Below are positions 43,020 through 52,972 of a stretch of 64,000 nt of DNA, piece by piece. Made by a program: the position numbers and the translations under genes. The notes below the pieces were generated by a model, which was not told where the DNA came from, did no database searches, and was given only the letters and a program-made list of their open reading frames with translations. The stretch is from Brevundimonas sp. Root1279 (GTDB taxonomy: Bacteria > Pseudomonadota > Alphaproteobacteria > Caulobacterales > Caulobacteraceae): assembly GCF_001425945.1 (NCBI RefSeq), contig NZ_LMEB01000005.1:310001-374000 (forward strand), given 5' to 3'. The stretch's first letter is position 1. Every line of letters begins with the position of its first letter.

Positions 43020-44761
43020 GCGTGCACGATCCTCACGCCGCCTGGGATCGCCCGGCGCCCGGCCGTCCCGGCGCTCGTCTGAACATGCCGTCGTGGCGCT
43101 GGCTGGCCGAGGCCATGTGGGCCATCGAGCACTCGTTCGGCCGAGCCCGCGCCGACGCCCGGCCCGAAGAGGACACGCGCGTCCGGATCTTCGTGATCCT
43201 GACTCTGTTCTCGTTCGTCTTCTGCTGCCTGGCCCTGGGCGCCGCCAACGCCGCCCTGCTGGCCCCGCGCGGCGCGGCCGGCGCTGTGCACCACCCGAAC
43301 GCGGTCAGCCGCGCCGACGTCGTCGACCGCAACGGCGCCCTGCTGGCCACCAACATCACCCACTACGGCCTGTACATCGATCCGCGCGAGGTCTGGGACC
43401 GCCGCGCCGCCGCCGCGCAGATCAAGCGCGCCCTGCCGCGCGTCTCGATGGCCAAGCTGAACAAGGTGCTGAACGGCGAGCGCCGCCTGATCGTCCTGCC
43501 GGGCCTGACCCCGCAGGAGAAGGCCGCCATTCACGCCCTGGCCCTGGGCGGCGTGACCTTCGAGCCGGAAGACCGCCGCGTCTATCCGCTGGGCGGCTCG
43601 GCCAGCCATGTGCTCGGTCTGGCCGACACCGGCGGGCAGGGCATCTCGGGCGCCGAGCTGGCCTTCAACGCCGACATCCGCGCCGCCGGCGAACAGGGCC
43701 AGGACTTCCCCCTCTCGATCGACCTGCGCGTCCAGGGCGTGCTGGAGAACGAACTCGCCGCCGCCGCTCTGCAGGCCCAGGCCAAGGGCGCCGTGGGCAT
43801 CATCGCCGACGTGCAGACCGGCGAGGTGCTCGGCATGGCCAGCTGGCCGACCGACCAGAGCCTGAACCGCGCCGTCTCGGCCCACTACGAGATGGGCTCG
43901 GTGTTCAAGACCTTCACCGTCGCCGCCGGCATCGACACCGGCCGGGCCGACATGGAGACCAAGTTCGACGCCTCGCAGGCCTTCATGATCGGCAATCGCC
44001 GCATCACGGACTTCCACGCCACCAACCAGATCCTGACGCTGGAAGAGGTCTTCCTGCACTCGTCCAACATCGGCACCTCGCGCCTGGCGGTCGAGATGGG
44101 GCCGAACGTGATGCGGGACTATTTCACCCGCTTCGGCCTCCTGGACGCCGCCCCGATCGAACTGCACGAGTCGGCCAAGCCTCGCCGCCCGCGCAAGTGG
44201 GACGACTCGACCCTGGCCTCGCTGTCGTTCGGCTACGGCATCATGATCACCCCGGCCCAGATGTCGGCGGCCATGGGCGCCCTGACCAACGGCGGGCGCT
44301 TCATCCCGCTGACCCTGCGCAAGGGCGGCCGGCCGGGCGTCGAGACCCGCCAGGTGGTCTCGCCGGAGACCTCCACCACCCTGCTGGACCTGCTGCGCCG
44401 CAACGTCGTGCGCGGCTCCGGCGGCTTCGCCGAGGCCCCGGGCCTGCGCGTCGGCGGCAAGACCGGTTCGGCCAACAAGCTGGTCAACGGCCGCTACGAC
44501 CCGACCCACGCCGTCGGCACCTTCGCCGCCGTCTTCCCGGCCGATGGTCCGCTGAACGCGCGCCGCTACTCGATCCTGGTGCTGATCGACGAGCCGGGCG
44601 CCTATCCGCGCACCGGCGGCTACGTCGCCGCACCCGCCGTCGGCCGCATCGCCGACCGCATCGCGCCCTTCCTCGGCGTCGAGCGCCGCGCCGACCAGTA
44701 CCGCACCGCGACCGGCGAGAAGGTCCCGCTGTTCGCCCCGATCGAAGAGGAAGGGCGATGA
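43016..44761 (+). CDS. ftsI: Peptidoglycan transpeptidase FtsI (class B PBP, PBP3)
   Basis: The septal D,D-transpeptidase and beta-lactam target. 581 residues: cytoplasmic lead ~1-58, membrane helix ~59-83 (IFVILTLFSFVFCCLALGAA), PBP dimer domain from VVDRNGALLATN, and transpeptidase domain from ~230. Active site: Ser295 and Lys298 in MGSVFK, the SSN triad in LHSSNIGTSRLA, and KTG in VGGKTGSANK. The C-terminal GGYVAAPAVGRIADR is standard. Overlaps by 4 nt on each side with ftsL and murE. Confidence 0.96.
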   Translation: MSVHDPHAAWDRPAPGRPGARLNMPSWRWLAEAMWAIEHSFGRARADARPEEDTRVRIFVILTLFSFVFCCLALGAANAALLAPRGAAGAVHHPNAVSRADVVDRNGALLATNITHYGLYIDPREVWDRRAAAAQIKRALPRVSMAKLNKVLNGERRLIVLPGLTPQEKAAIHALALGGVTFEPEDRRVYPLGGSASHVLGLADTGGQGISGAELAFNADIRAAGEQGQDFPLSIDLRVQGVLENELAAAALQAQAKGAVGIIADVQTGEVLGMASWPTDQSLNRAVSAHYEMGSVFKTFTVAAGIDTGRADMETKFDASQAFMIGNRRITDFHATNQILTLEEVFLHSSNIGTSRLAVEMGPNVMRDYFTRFGLLDAAPIELHESAKPRRPRKWDDSTLASLSFGYGIMITPAQMSAAMGALTNGGRFIPLTLRKGGRPGVETRQVVSPETSTTLLDLLRRNVVRGSGGFAEAPGLRVGGKTGSANKLVNGRYDPTHAVGTFAAVFPADGPLNARRYSILVLIDEPGAYPRTGGYVAAPAVGRIADRIAPFLGVERRADQYRTATGEKVPLFAPIEEEGR

Positions 44762-46227
44762 GCGCCGCCCTTCGCCTCTCGGAGCTGCTGCGTCGCGACG
44801 TCCCCGTCGACCCGGTGATCACCGGCATCACCGCCGACAGCCGCAAGGTCGCGCCGGGCGGTCTGTTCGTCGCCCTGCCGGGCACGGCCGCCGATGGCCG
44901 CGCCTTCATCCCCCAGGCTCTGTCGCAGGGCGCCGCCGCCGTCCTGGCGCCGGCCGACACCGACGCGGCCCTTGCCCCGCTGCTGGTCACCTCGGGCGAT
45001 GTGCGCCGCGCCTACGCCCTGGCCGCGCGCAGCTTCTACGGCTCCCAGCCGGCCACCTGCGTCGCCGTGACCGGCACCAACGGCAAGACCTCGGTCGCCG
45101 CCTTCTGCCGCCAGATCTGGGCCGGGCTGGGCCTGACCGCGGCCAGCATGGGCACGCTCGGCGTCGTGGCGCAGGCTGGCACGATGTCCGAGGCCCTGAC
45201 CGGCCCCGGCCTGACCAGCCCCGACGCCGCCGACGCCGCCCGTCTGCTGGCCCAGCTGGCCCAGGGCGGGGTGACCCACCTGGCGCTGGAGGCCTCGTCG
45301 CACGGCATCGACCAGCGCCGCCTCGACGGGGTGACGCTGAAGGCCGCGGCCTTCACCAACCTGACCCAGGACCACCTCGACTATCACGGCGACATGGACG
45401 CCTATCGCGACGCCAAGCTGCGTCTGTTCGAGACCCTGCTGCCGCGCGGCCGCACCGCCGTGCTGAACGCCGACTCCGACGCCTACTCCAGCTTCGCCGC
45501 CGCCTCGATCATGTCGGGCCTGGGCGTCATGGGCGTGGGCGAGCGCGGCCGCGACCTCAGCCTGGTCGAGCGCCACGCCGTGCCCGAAGGCCAGCGCCTG
45601 ACCATCGATGTGCAGGGTCGCCTGTTTGAGGTGCTGCTGCCGCTGGCCGGCGCTTTCCAGGCCTCCAACGCCCTGGTCGCCGCGGGCCTGTGCATCGCCG
45701 GCGGCGAGAGCCCCGAGCGGGTGCTGGCCGCGCTGGAGAAGATCGAGGGCGCGCAGGGCCGCCTGCAGCGCATCGCCGGCCCAGCGGGCGTTCCCGCCCG
45801 CGGCGAAGTCTATGTCGACTACGCCCACACCCCGGACGGGCTGGAGACGGTGCTCAAGGCGCTGCGCCCGCACGCTTCGGGGCGTCTGATCGTGGTCTTC
45901 GGCGCCGGCGGCGATCGCGACCGCGCCAAACGCCCGATCATGGGCGAGATCGCCGGCCGCCTGGCCGACGTCGCCATCGTCACCGACGACAACCCCCGCT
46001 CCGAGGATCCGGCCGCCATCCGTCGCGCCGTGCGCGAGGGCTGCCCGAATGCAACCGAGATCGGTGACCGTCGCGCCGCAATCCGCCACGCAATCGAACA
46101 GATGCGCGACGGAGATGTGGTCGTCATCGCCGGAAAAGGGCATGAGCAGGGACAGATCGTCGGCGGCGTAACCCACCCCTTCGACGACGCCACCGAAGCC
46201 GCCGAAGCCCTGCTGGTCCATGCCTGA
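44758..46227 (+). CDS. murE: UDP-N-acetylmuramoyl-L-alanyl-D-glutamate-2,6-diaminopimelate ligase
   Basis: Cytosolic ATP-dependent ligase adding meso-diaminopimelate to the UDP-MurNAc-dipeptide. 489 residues. ADSRKVAPGGLFVALPG binds UDP, VTGTNGKTSVAAF is the P-loop, ALEASSHGIDQRRLDGV and FTNLTQDHLDYHGD are Mur-ligase motifs, and VDYAHTPDGLE opens domain 3. DDNPRSEDP is the meso-DAP-selecting motif (lysine enzymes differ), so the cell wall is of the DAP type. The ATG at 44758 overlaps the ftsI stop by 4 nt. Confidence 0.96.
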   Translation: MSAALRLSELLRRDVPVDPVITGITADSRKVAPGGLFVALPGTAADGRAFIPQALSQGAAAVLAPADTDAALAPLLVTSGDVRRAYALAARSFYGSQPATCVAVTGTNGKTSVAAFCRQIWAGLGLTAASMGTLGVVAQAGTMSEALTGPGLTSPDAADAARLLAQLAQGGVTHLALEASSHGIDQRRLDGVTLKAAAFTNLTQDHLDYHGDMDAYRDAKLRLFETLLPRGRTAVLNADSDAYSSFAAASIMSGLGVMGVGERGRDLSLVERHAVPEGQRLTIDVQGRLFEVLLPLAGAFQASNALVAAGLCIAGGESPERVLAALEKIEGAQGRLQRIAGPAGVPARGEVYVDYAHTPDGLETVLKALRPHASGRLIVVFGAGGDRDRAKRPIMGEIAGRLADVAIVTDDNPRSEDPAAIRRAVREGCPNATEIGDRRAAIRHAIEQMRDGDVVVIAGKGHEQGQIVGGVTHPFDDATEAAEALLVHA

Positions 46228-47626
46228 CGCCGACTACCGCCCCCTCTGGACCTCCGCCGAGATTTTGGCCGCCACTGGCGGCGACCTGACGGGCGCACCG
46301 TTCGAAGCCGACGGCATCACCTACAACAGCCGTGAGATCGTCCCGGGCGACCTGTTCGTGGCCCTGAAGGGCGCGCGCGACGGGCATGAGTTCGCCGCCT
46401 CCGCCTTCGCCGCCGGGGCGACGGGGGCGATCACCGAGCGCGCGGTCGAGGGCGGCCCGGCGGTGGTCACCGGCGACACCCTGCGGGCGCTGGAGCAACT
46501 GGGCGTCTTCTCGCGCGAACGCAGCCCGCACGTCCGTCGAGGCGCGGTCACCGGCTCGGTCGGCAAGACCAGCGTCACCCAGGCCATCAAGGCCGGCCTC
46601 GACCTGGCCGGGCCCGCCCACGCCTCGATCAAGAGCTACAACAATCACATCGGCGTGCCGCTGACGCTGGCCCGGATGCCGACCACGGTCGAGCGGGCCG
46701 TGTTCGAGATCGGCATGAACGCCCCGGGCGAAATCGCCCCCCTGTCCAAATTCGTCCGCCCGCACGCCGCCTGCGTCACGACGGTCGGCCCGGTCCACAT
46801 CGAGGCCTTCGCCGACGGCGAGGCCGGGGTCGCCGCCGAGAAGGCCGCCATCTTCGAGGGCCTGGTCGAGGGCGGCGCGGCCGTCCTGAACGGCGATGTC
46901 GCCTACGCCGCCGTGCTCGAAGCCGCCGCCCGCAAGGCTGGCGCCCGCGCGGTCACCTTCGGCACGGCCCAGGGTCACGACGCCCGCCTGCTGGACTTCC
47001 AGCCCTTCGAGGGCGGGGCGCGGGTCAAGGCCGAGCTGTACGGCCGTTCGATCGATTTCACCCTGGCCCAGTCCGGCTTCCATTGGGGCCTGAACAGCCT
47101 TTGCGTCCTGCTGATGCTCGACGCCCTGGATGTGCCGCTGGAGACCGGCCTGGCCGCCCTGGCCGAATTCCGCCCGCTGGCGGGCCGCGGCCAGACCACC
47201 GTGGTTCAGGCGCCCGGCGGGGCCTTCACCCTGATCGACGAGAGCTACAACGCCAATCCGCTGTCGATGGCCGCGGGCTTCCGCAGCCTGGGGGCCAAGC
47301 CGGTCACGCCGGGCGGCCGACGCATCGTGGTGCTGTCGGACATGCTGGAGCTGGGCGACCAGTCGCGCGCCCTGCACGAGGGCCTGGCCGCGCCGATCGC
47401 CGCCGCCGGCCTCGACCTTGTGCACACCGCCGGGCCGGAGATGAAGCGCCTGCATGACGCCCTGCCGGTCGAGTGCCGCGGCCTGTGGCGTGAGACCGCC
47501 GCCGAGCTGGCCGCCGAGGCGGCCGAGCTTGTCGGGCCGGGCGACGTCGTGATGGTCAAGGGATCGAACGGATCCAAGGCGTCGTTGGTCGCGAAGGCTC
47601 TTGCCGCCCTGGGAGGGGAAGCCTGA
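46220..47626 (+). CDS. murF: UDP-N-acetylmuramoyl-tripeptide-D-alanyl-D-alanine ligase
   Basis: Adds D-Ala-D-Ala to the UDP-MurNAc-tripeptide, completing the cytosolic precursor. 468 residues. [18 protein letters not shown] is the UDP-binding region, [14 protein letters not shown] the P-loop in its MurF form, [19 protein letters not shown] and [20 protein letters not shown] are family-specific, and [16 protein letters not shown] opens domain 3. It overlaps murE by 8 nt and ends in TGATG with mraY. Confidence 0.96.
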   Translation: MPDADYRPLWTSAEILAATGGDLTGAPFEADGITYNSREIVPGDLFVALKGARDGHEFAASAFAAGATGAITERAVEGGPAVVTGDTLRALEQLGVFSRERSPHVRRGAVTGSVGKTSVTQAIKAGLDLAGPAHASIKSYNNHIGVPLTLARMPTTVERAVFEIGMNAPGEIAPLSKFVRPHAACVTTVGPVHIEAFADGEAGVAAEKAAIFEGLVEGGAAVLNGDVAYAAVLEAAARKAGARAVTFGTAQGHDARLLDFQPFEGGARVKAELYGRSIDFTLAQSGFHWGLNSLCVLLMLDALDVPLETGLAALAEFRPLAGRGQTTVVQAPGGAFTLIDESYNANPLSMAAGFRSLGAKPVTPGGRRIVVLSDMLELGDQSRALHEGLAAPIAAAGLDLVHTAGPEMKRLHDALPVECRGLWRETAAELAAEAAELVGPGDVVMVKGSNGSKASLVAKALAALGGEA

Positions 47627-48735
47627 TGTTTTATCTGCTGTATCTCCACTACGCCGACATCGCCCAGGACTACCCGCTGCTGAACCTGGTCCAGTACCAG
47701 ACGGTGCGCGTCGCCCTGGCGATGGCCACGGCCATGATCGTCGCGGTCGCCATGGGCAGCCGCTTCATCGCCTGGATGCGGGTCAAGCAGGGCAAGGGCC
47801 AGCCGATCCGCGCCGACGGCCCGGTCTCGCACCTGTCGAAGGTCGGCACCCCGACCATGGGCGGGCTGATGATCCTGGCCGGCATCGCCGTGGCGGTGCT
47901 GCTGTGGGGCGACCTGACCAACCCCTACATTTGGATCGTCTCGTTCGTGACCGGCGCCTTCGGGGTGCTGGGCTTCATCGACGACTACGCCAAGGTGTCG
48001 AAACAGACCTCGGCCGGCCTCACCTCGAAGCAGAAGCTGGTCGCCCAGGTCATCGTCTCGATCGTCGCGGGGGCCATGACCGTGGCCTGGATGACCGTCT
48101 CGCCGACTTCGCCGGGGCTCGAGACCTCGATCGCCTTCCCCTTCTTCAAGGCGGTTCTGATCAACATCGGCTGGTTCTACGTCGCCTTCGCCGCCTTCAC
48201 GATCGTAGGCTTCTCGAACGCCGTGAACCTGACCGACGGCCTCGACGGCCTGGCCATCGTGCCGGTGATGATGGCCGCCGCGGCCTTCGGCATCATCAGC
48301 TACCTGGTCGGCAACTTCATCTTCTCCCAGTATCTGGGCGTGCACCACGTGCCGGGCTCGGGCGAGCTGGCCATCTTCTGCGCCGCCATCATCGGCGGCG
48401 GCGTCGGCTTCCTCTGGTACAACGCCCCGCCGGCCAAGATCTTCATGGGCGACACCGGTTCGCTGGCCCTGGGCGGCGCGCTCGGCGCCATCGCCGTGGC
48501 CACCAAGCACGAGCTGGTGCTGGGCATCGTCGGCGGCCTGTTCGTCATCGAGGCCGCCTCGGTGATGATCCAGGTCGCCTACTTCAAGGCCACCGGCAAA
48601 CGAATCTTCCTGATGGCCCCGATCCACCACCATTTCGAGAAGATGGGCTGGCCGGAATCGACCGTGGTGATCCGCTTCTGGATCGTCTCCGCCATGCTGG
48701 CCCTGGCCGGCCTCGCCACCCTCAAGCTGCGATAG
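47626..48735 (+). CDS. mraY: Phospho-N-acetylmuramoyl-pentapeptide transferase
   Basis: Integral membrane enzyme making lipid I from UDP-MurNAc-pentapeptide and undecaprenyl phosphate. 369 residues with about ten helices. Motifs: [21 protein letters not shown] loop, [14 protein letters not shown] (Asp-Asp metal pair), [11 protein letters not shown] (catalytic Asp), [10 protein letters not shown] and [13 protein letters not shown] (MraY-specific histidine loop). One nucleotide shared with the murF stop; murD starts 4 nt after its stop. Confidence 0.97.
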   Translation: MFYLLYLHYADIAQDYPLLNLVQYQTVRVALAMATAMIVAVAMGSRFIAWMRVKQGKGQPIRADGPVSHLSKVGTPTMGGLMILAGIAVAVLLWGDLTNPYIWIVSFVTGAFGVLGFIDDYAKVSKQTSAGLTSKQKLVAQVIVSIVAGAMTVAWMTVSPTSPGLETSIAFPFFKAVLINIGWFYVAFAAFTIVGFSNAVNLTDGLDGLAIVPVMMAAAAFGIISYLVGNFIFSQYLGVHHVPGSGELAIFCAAIIGGGVGFLWYNAPPAKIFMGDTGSLALGGALGAIAVATKHELVLGIVGGLFVIEAASVMIQVAYFKATGKRIFLMAPIHHHFEKMGWPESTVVIRFWIVSAMLALAGLATLKLR

Positions 48736-48739
48736 AGCC

Positions 48740-50215
48740 ATGATCCCGGCACCCGGCTTCGAAGGGCGGAGGATCGCGGTCTTCGGCCTCGGCAGGTCGG
48801 GACTGACGGCCGCGCGCGCCCTCAAGGCCGGCGGCGCCCTGCCGGTGCTGTGGGACGACAGCGTCTCCAGTCGCATGCAGGCCGAGGCCGAGGGCTTCGC
48901 CGTCGAGGATCTCACCGCCGCCGACTGGTCCGGCTTCGCCGCCCTGGTCCTCTCCCCCGGCGCGCCCCTGACCCACCCCAAGCCGCACTGGACCGTCGAC
49001 AAGGCCAAGGCGGCGGGCGTCGAGGTGCTCGGCGACATCGAGCTGTTCGCGCGTGCGCTGGCGGTTCTGCCGCAGGATCAGCGGCCGAAGGTGGTCGCCA
49101 TCACTGGCACCAACGGCAAGTCGACGACCACCGCTCTCATCGGCTGGGTGCTGAAGCAGGCAGGCCTGAAGGTCCACGTCGGCGGCAACATCGGCATAGG
49201 CGTGCTCGCCCTGCCGGCCCCGACGCCCGAGGCGGTCTATGTGATCGAGGTGTCGAGCTATCAGTTGGACCTGACCACGAGCTTCGCGCCGGACGTGGCG
49301 ATCCTGACCAACATCTCGCCGGACCATCTCGACCGTCACGGCGGGATGGAGGGCTATGTGAAGGCCAAGACGCGGATGTTCCAACACCACGGCGAGGACA
49401 AGGTCGCTCTGGTTGGCATCGACGATGCTTGGGGCGGCGAAATCTACAAGGCGCTTCATAAGCAGGGTTCGGTCACTTCTATCCTGACCAACATCGCTGT
49501 GTTGGGGGGAGGGCGGCTCCCGGGTTTGGCGGTCGAGCGGGTCGCGGAGAGGGGGAGCGCTCGGGAAAGCGCTTTCCTGGAAGGGCGCTTCCTTTCCATG
49601 GAGGCCCTCGCCGGCGACGTGACGGCGGATGGCTTGCTTATCGCGCGACTGGATGAAGCCCGCTCGCTCCCAGGCCGCCACAACGCCCAGAACGCGGCCT
49701 TCGCTTACGCCGCCGCCCGCGCGCTCGGCGTGTCGCATGAAGCCGCCGTCCAGGGCCTCGTCACCTTCCCCGGCCTCGCCCACCGCATGGAGACCGTCGG
49801 CCAGCTCGGCCGGGTGCGCTTCATCAATGACTCCAAGGCCACCAACGCCGACGCCGCGCGGCAGGCGCTGGCCTCGTATGAGCGCAGTTACTGGATCGCC
49901 GGCGGGCGGGCCAAGGCGGGCGGGATCGACGACATCGAGGACCTGTTCCCGCGCGTGGTCGAGGCCTTCCTGATCGGCGAGGCGGCCGGGCCGTTCGCCG
50001 CCGCCCTGGGCGAGACCCCGCACCGTATCAGCGGCGACATGGCCACCGCCGTGCAGGCCGCTTACGACGCCGCCGCCGCGACCGGCCGGGACGAGGTCGT
50101 CCTGCTGTCGCCGGCCGCCGCCTCCTTCGACCAGTATCCCGACTTCGAGGCCAGGGGTGAGGCGTTCCGCGCCGCCGTCCTGGCCCTCGGCGCCACCCCT
50201 GCGAGCGCCTCATGA
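48740..50215 (+). CDS. murD: UDP-N-acetylmuramoyl-L-alanine-D-glutamate ligase, with a probable insertion
   Basis: Cytosolic ligase adding D-glutamate to UDP-MurNAc-L-Ala. 491 residues, versus about 440-470 in most MurD. Normal motifs: FGLGRSGLTAARAL, LVLSPGAPLTHPKP, ITGTNGKSTTTALIGWVLK, VIEVSSYQLDLT, LTNISPDHLDRHGGM and GRHNAQNAAFAYAAARALG, then FINDSKATNADAARQAL and IAGGRAKAGG. Between the GIDDAW segment and LPGRHNAQ lies an extra Gly/Arg/Glu-rich stretch (about 49490-49605), including GGGRLPGLAVERVAERGSAR, with more relaxed codon use and a perfect 14-bp palindrome. The reading frame is intact. Confidence 0.95.
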   Translation: MIPAPGFEGRRIAVFGLGRSGLTAARALKAGGALPVLWDDSVSSRMQAEAEGFAVEDLTAADWSGFAALVLSPGAPLTHPKPHWTVDKAKAAGVEVLGDIELFARALAVLPQDQRPKVVAITGTNGKSTTTALIGWVLKQAGLKVHVGGNIGIGVLALPAPTPEAVYVIEVSSYQLDLTTSFAPDVAILTNISPDHLDRHGGMEGYVKAKTRMFQHHGEDKVALVGIDDAWGGEIYKALHKQGSVTSILTNIAVLGGGRLPGLAVERVAERGSARESAFLEGRFLSMEALAGDVTADGLLIARLDEARSLPGRHNAQNAAFAYAAARALGVSHEAAVQGLVTFPGLAHRMETVGQLGRVRFINDSKATNADAARQALASYERSYWIAGGRAKAGGIDDIEDLFPRVVEAFLIGEAAGPFAAALGETPHRISGDMATAVQAAYDAAAATGRDEVVLLSPAAASFDQYPDFEARGEAFRAAVLALGATPASAS

Positions 50216-51390
50216 CCCAGAGCTACAGCCCCGCCTTTTCGCGCAACGACCAGAGCCCGATCGCCAAGTGGTTCTGGACCGTCGACCGCGGCTTGCTGGC
50301 CGCCGCCCTGACCCTGATGGGCCTCGGCGTGGCGCTGAGTTTCGCGTCGAGCCCGGCCGCCATCCTCGCCGACCAGTCGATCACCGAGCCTTTCCACTAT
50401 TCGTACCGGATGCTGGTCTGGGCCTCGATGGGGCTCGGCATCATGTTGACGACGTCGCTGCTGTCGCCGCGCGGGGTGCGGCGCATCGCGGTGCTGGCCC
50501 TGATCCTGGCCATCCTGACCATGATGGCCCTGCCGTTCATCGGCGACGAGGTGAAGGGCGCGGCGCGCTGGATAAACCTCGGCCCGTTCAGCCTGCAGCC
50601 GTCCGAGTTCGCCAAGCCCGGCCTGATCGTCTTCGCCGCCTGGATGTTCGCCGAGGCCCAGAAGGGGCAGGGCGTCCCGGGCGTCAGCATCGCCTTCGGC
50701 TTCTGGGCCCTGACCGTCGGCCTGCTGCTGATCCAGCCCGATATCGGCCAGACTCTCTTGGTCACCACCACCTTCATGGCCGTCTTCTTCATGGCCGGCG
50801 TGCCGCTGAAGTGGGTGGCGGTGATCGCCGCCGCGGGCATGGCGGGACTGGTGTCGCTCTATTTCGCCTTCGGCCACATGCGGGACCGCCTGAGCCGCTT
50901 CCTGTCGCCCGAGAGCACCGACACCCACCAGATCGACCGTGCGTCCGAGGCCATCCGCGCCGGCGGCCTGGTCGGTCGCGGCGTCGGCGAGGGCGTCATG
51001 AAGCGCCACGTGCCCGACCTGCACACCGACTTCATCTATTCGGTCGGCGCCGAGGAGTTCGGCCTGATGCTGTCCCTGGCGATGATCGCGCTCTACGCCT
51101 TCATCGTCCTGCGCGGCCTGAAGCGGGCCATGAAGCTGAACGACCCGTATGAGCAGACCGCCGCCGCCGGCCTGTTCATGCTGATCGGCCTGCAGGCCTG
51201 CATCAATGTGGCCGTGAACCTGAACCTGATCCCGACCAAGGGCATGACCCTGCCGTTCATCAGCTACGGCGGCTCGTCCATGCTGGCCATGGGCCTGACC
51301 ATGGGTCTGGCCCTGGCCCTGACCCGTCGTCGTCCAGGCGCCTATGAGCCGGGCGCCAGCCTGCCGCAACGCCGCCGCATCCTCCCGTAA
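50212..51390 (+). CDS. ftsW: Peptidoglycan glycosyltransferase FtsW (SEDS family)
   Basis: The septal glycan polymerase partner of FtsI. 392 residues with about ten membrane helices after a 25-residue cytoplasmic lead. SEDS motifs: KGAARWINLGPFSLQPSEFAKP, LIQPDIGQTLLVTTTFMAVFF, the large periplasmic loop with RAGGLVGRGVGEGVMKRHVPDLHTDFI and the catalytic Asp in it, and NLIPTKGMTLPFISYGGSSM. It overlaps the murD stop by 4 nt (ATGA) and precedes murG by 9 nt. Confidence 0.96.
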   Translation: MTQSYSPAFSRNDQSPIAKWFWTVDRGLLAAALTLMGLGVALSFASSPAAILADQSITEPFHYSYRMLVWASMGLGIMLTTSLLSPRGVRRIAVLALILAILTMMALPFIGDEVKGAARWINLGPFSLQPSEFAKPGLIVFAAWMFAEAQKGQGVPGVSIAFGFWALTVGLLLIQPDIGQTLLVTTTFMAVFFMAGVPLKWVAVIAAAGMAGLVSLYFAFGHMRDRLSRFLSPESTDTHQIDRASEAIRAGGLVGRGVGEGVMKRHVPDLHTDFIYSVGAEEFGLMLSLAMIALYAFIVLRGLKRAMKLNDPYEQTAAAGLFMLIGLQACINVAVNLNLIPTKGMTLPFISYGGSSMLAMGLTMGLALALTRRRPGAYEPGASLPQRRRILP

Positions 51391-51399
51391 AGGCCGCCC

Positions 51400-52488
51400 A
51401 TGTCGTCGAAAGTCTGCGTCGTCGCCGCCGGAGGCACCGGCGGCCACATGTTCCCCGCCGAGGCGCTGGCGCGTGAGCTGCAGGCGCGCGGCTGGCGCAT
51501 CGTGCTGGCCACCGACGCCCGCGGCGAGAGCTACGCCCACGCCTTCCCGGCCGAGGAGCGGATCGCGCTGGACGCCGCCACCGGCAAGGGGCCGATAGGC
51601 CTGGCCAAGGCCCTGCTCGCCATCATGAAGGGCGCAAGCCGGGCCCAGGGCGCGCTGAAGGGGCTGGACGCGGCCGTGGTGGTCGGCTTCGGCGGCTATC
51701 CATCGGCGCCGGCCCTGCTGGCCGCCCTGATGCAGCGCCGCCCGACCGTGCTGCACGAGCAGAACTCGGTGCTGGGCCGCACCAACCGCTGGCTGGCCCC
51801 CTATGTCGGCGCGATCGGGGCCTCCTTCCCCAACCTGCAGCGCGTGCCCCAGGGCGTCGGTGCGCGGGTGACCCTGGTCGGCAATCCGGTGCGCCCGGAC
51901 ATCAAGGGCCTGCTGGACCGCCCCTACGTGGCCCCGGTCGGCGACGGGCCGATCCGCGTGCTGGTCACCGGCGGCAGCCAGGGGGCCCGCATCCTGGCCG
52001 AGACCGCGCCGCGCGCCCTGGCGGCCCTGCCCGAGGCGCTGCGCGCCCGGCTGAAGGTGCAACAGCAGGCCCGGCCCGAGACCATGGAGACGGCCCGGCA
52101 GATCTATCTCGAAGCCGGCATCGACGCCGAGGTCGCCCCCTTCTTCCGCGACATGGCCGCCAGCCTGTCGGCCGCCCACCTGGTCATCGGCCGCGCCGGG
52201 GCGTCGACCTGTTCAGAGCTGGCGGTCGCCGGCCTGCCGTCGGTGCTGATCCCGCTCAAGATCGCCACGGACGACCACCAGCGCTTCAACGCCGCCAGCC
52301 TGGTCGACGCCGGCGGGGCCGAGATGATCCTCGAAGACCACGTGACCGTGGACGGGCTGCGGGCGGTGCTGGAGCCGATCCTGTCCGACCCGGCCCGCCT
52401 GGCGGCCATGAGCGCCGGCGCCCGCTCGGCGGCCCTGCCGGACGCGACCCAGAAGCTGGCCGATATGGTCGAGGCGGCGGCGCGCTAA
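51400..52488 (+). CDS. murG: UDP-N-acetylglucosamine-lipid I N-acetylglucosaminyltransferase
   Basis: Membrane-associated GT28 enzyme converting lipid I to lipid II. 362 residues. VVAAGGTGGHMFPAEALA is the first glycine-rich loop, VVGFGGYPSAPAL the second, LHEQNSVLGRTNRWLA the third signature, and RVLVTGGSQGARILAE plus VIGRAGASTCSELAVAGLPS the donor-binding C-domain. Last gene of the cluster here: the usual murC does not follow. Its stop overlaps the convergent gene by 4 nt. Confidence 0.96.
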   Translation: MSSKVCVVAAGGTGGHMFPAEALARELQARGWRIVLATDARGESYAHAFPAEERIALDAATGKGPIGLAKALLAIMKGASRAQGALKGLDAAVVVGFGGYPSAPALLAALMQRRPTVLHEQNSVLGRTNRWLAPYVGAIGASFPNLQRVPQGVGARVTLVGNPVRPDIKGLLDRPYVAPVGDGPIRVLVTGGSQGARILAETAPRALAALPEALRARLKVQQQARPETMETARQIYLEAGIDAEVAPFFRDMAASLSAAHLVIGRAGASTCSELAVAGLPSVLIPLKIATDDHQRFNAASLVDAGGAEMILEDHVTVDGLRAVLEPILSDPARLAAMSAGARSAALPDATQKLADMVEAAAR

Positions 52489-52925
52489 AGCGCCAGCTGC
52501 GCCCTTCCGTGGGCCACGGCTTCCTCCAGCGTGGCCGCGTCCGTGGCGTAGTCGCCGGGATTGCAGGCCGCGACCAGCAGCTCATGGGCGTCGCCGCCGG
52601 GGGCGGCCTCATAGGCCGGGGCTGCGTCCGCCGTGGCGGGACCCTCGGCGCCGCCCTCGCGCACCGAGGCGAAGTCCAGGCGGTCGACCGACCCGCTGTC
52701 GCAGTCGAAGGACCACCACGACCAGCCGCCCCAGTAGGCGTCGCCGCCGGCGCGGAAATCCGGCTCGACCACCTGCAGCACGCGGATGCGACCGCCCGCG
52801 CCTGCGGGATGCAGGCTGGCCAGGTCGGCGTACTGGGCGAAGCGGCCCGCGCCGAGAAAGACGAAGCGGTGCTGCTCCGGCTCGGCGGCCTGGGTGAGCA
52901 ACAGCGAGAGGGCGGCGAGTATCAT
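52485..52925 (-). CDS. Small exported protein of unknown function
   Basis: A 146-residue protein starting with a short hydrophobic segment (MILAALSLLLTQAAEPEQHR), probably a signal peptide. The mature part has FVFLGAGRFAQYADLASLHP, VLQVVEPDFRAGGDAYWGGWSWWSFDCDSG and a closing LLVAACNPGDYATDAATLEE. The pair of cysteines around 74 and 121 may form a disulfide. The layout resembles small 'surface-adhesin-like / protein E-like' secreted proteins, but I cannot assign it. It faces murG tail to tail and interrupts the cluster. Confidence 0.65.
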   Translation of the reverse strand: MILAALSLLLTQAAEPEQHRFVFLGAGRFAQYADLASLHPAGAGGRIRVLQVVEPDFRAGGDAYWGGWSWWSFDCDSGSVDRLDFASVREGGAEGPATADAAPAYEAAPGGDAHELLVAACNPGDYATDAATLEEAVAHGRAQLAL

Positions 52926-52972
52926 GCGCCGTCGTAACCGCCCGTTGACCGCGGCGCGATAGGCTCTTCGCC

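Noticed and set aside
43093..44757. Upstream extension of murE through the whole of ftsI in another frame
   Set aside because: The extension is Arg/Pro/Gly-rich noise. Homology to MurE begins only at the ATG at 44758, which overlaps the ftsI stop by 4 nt.
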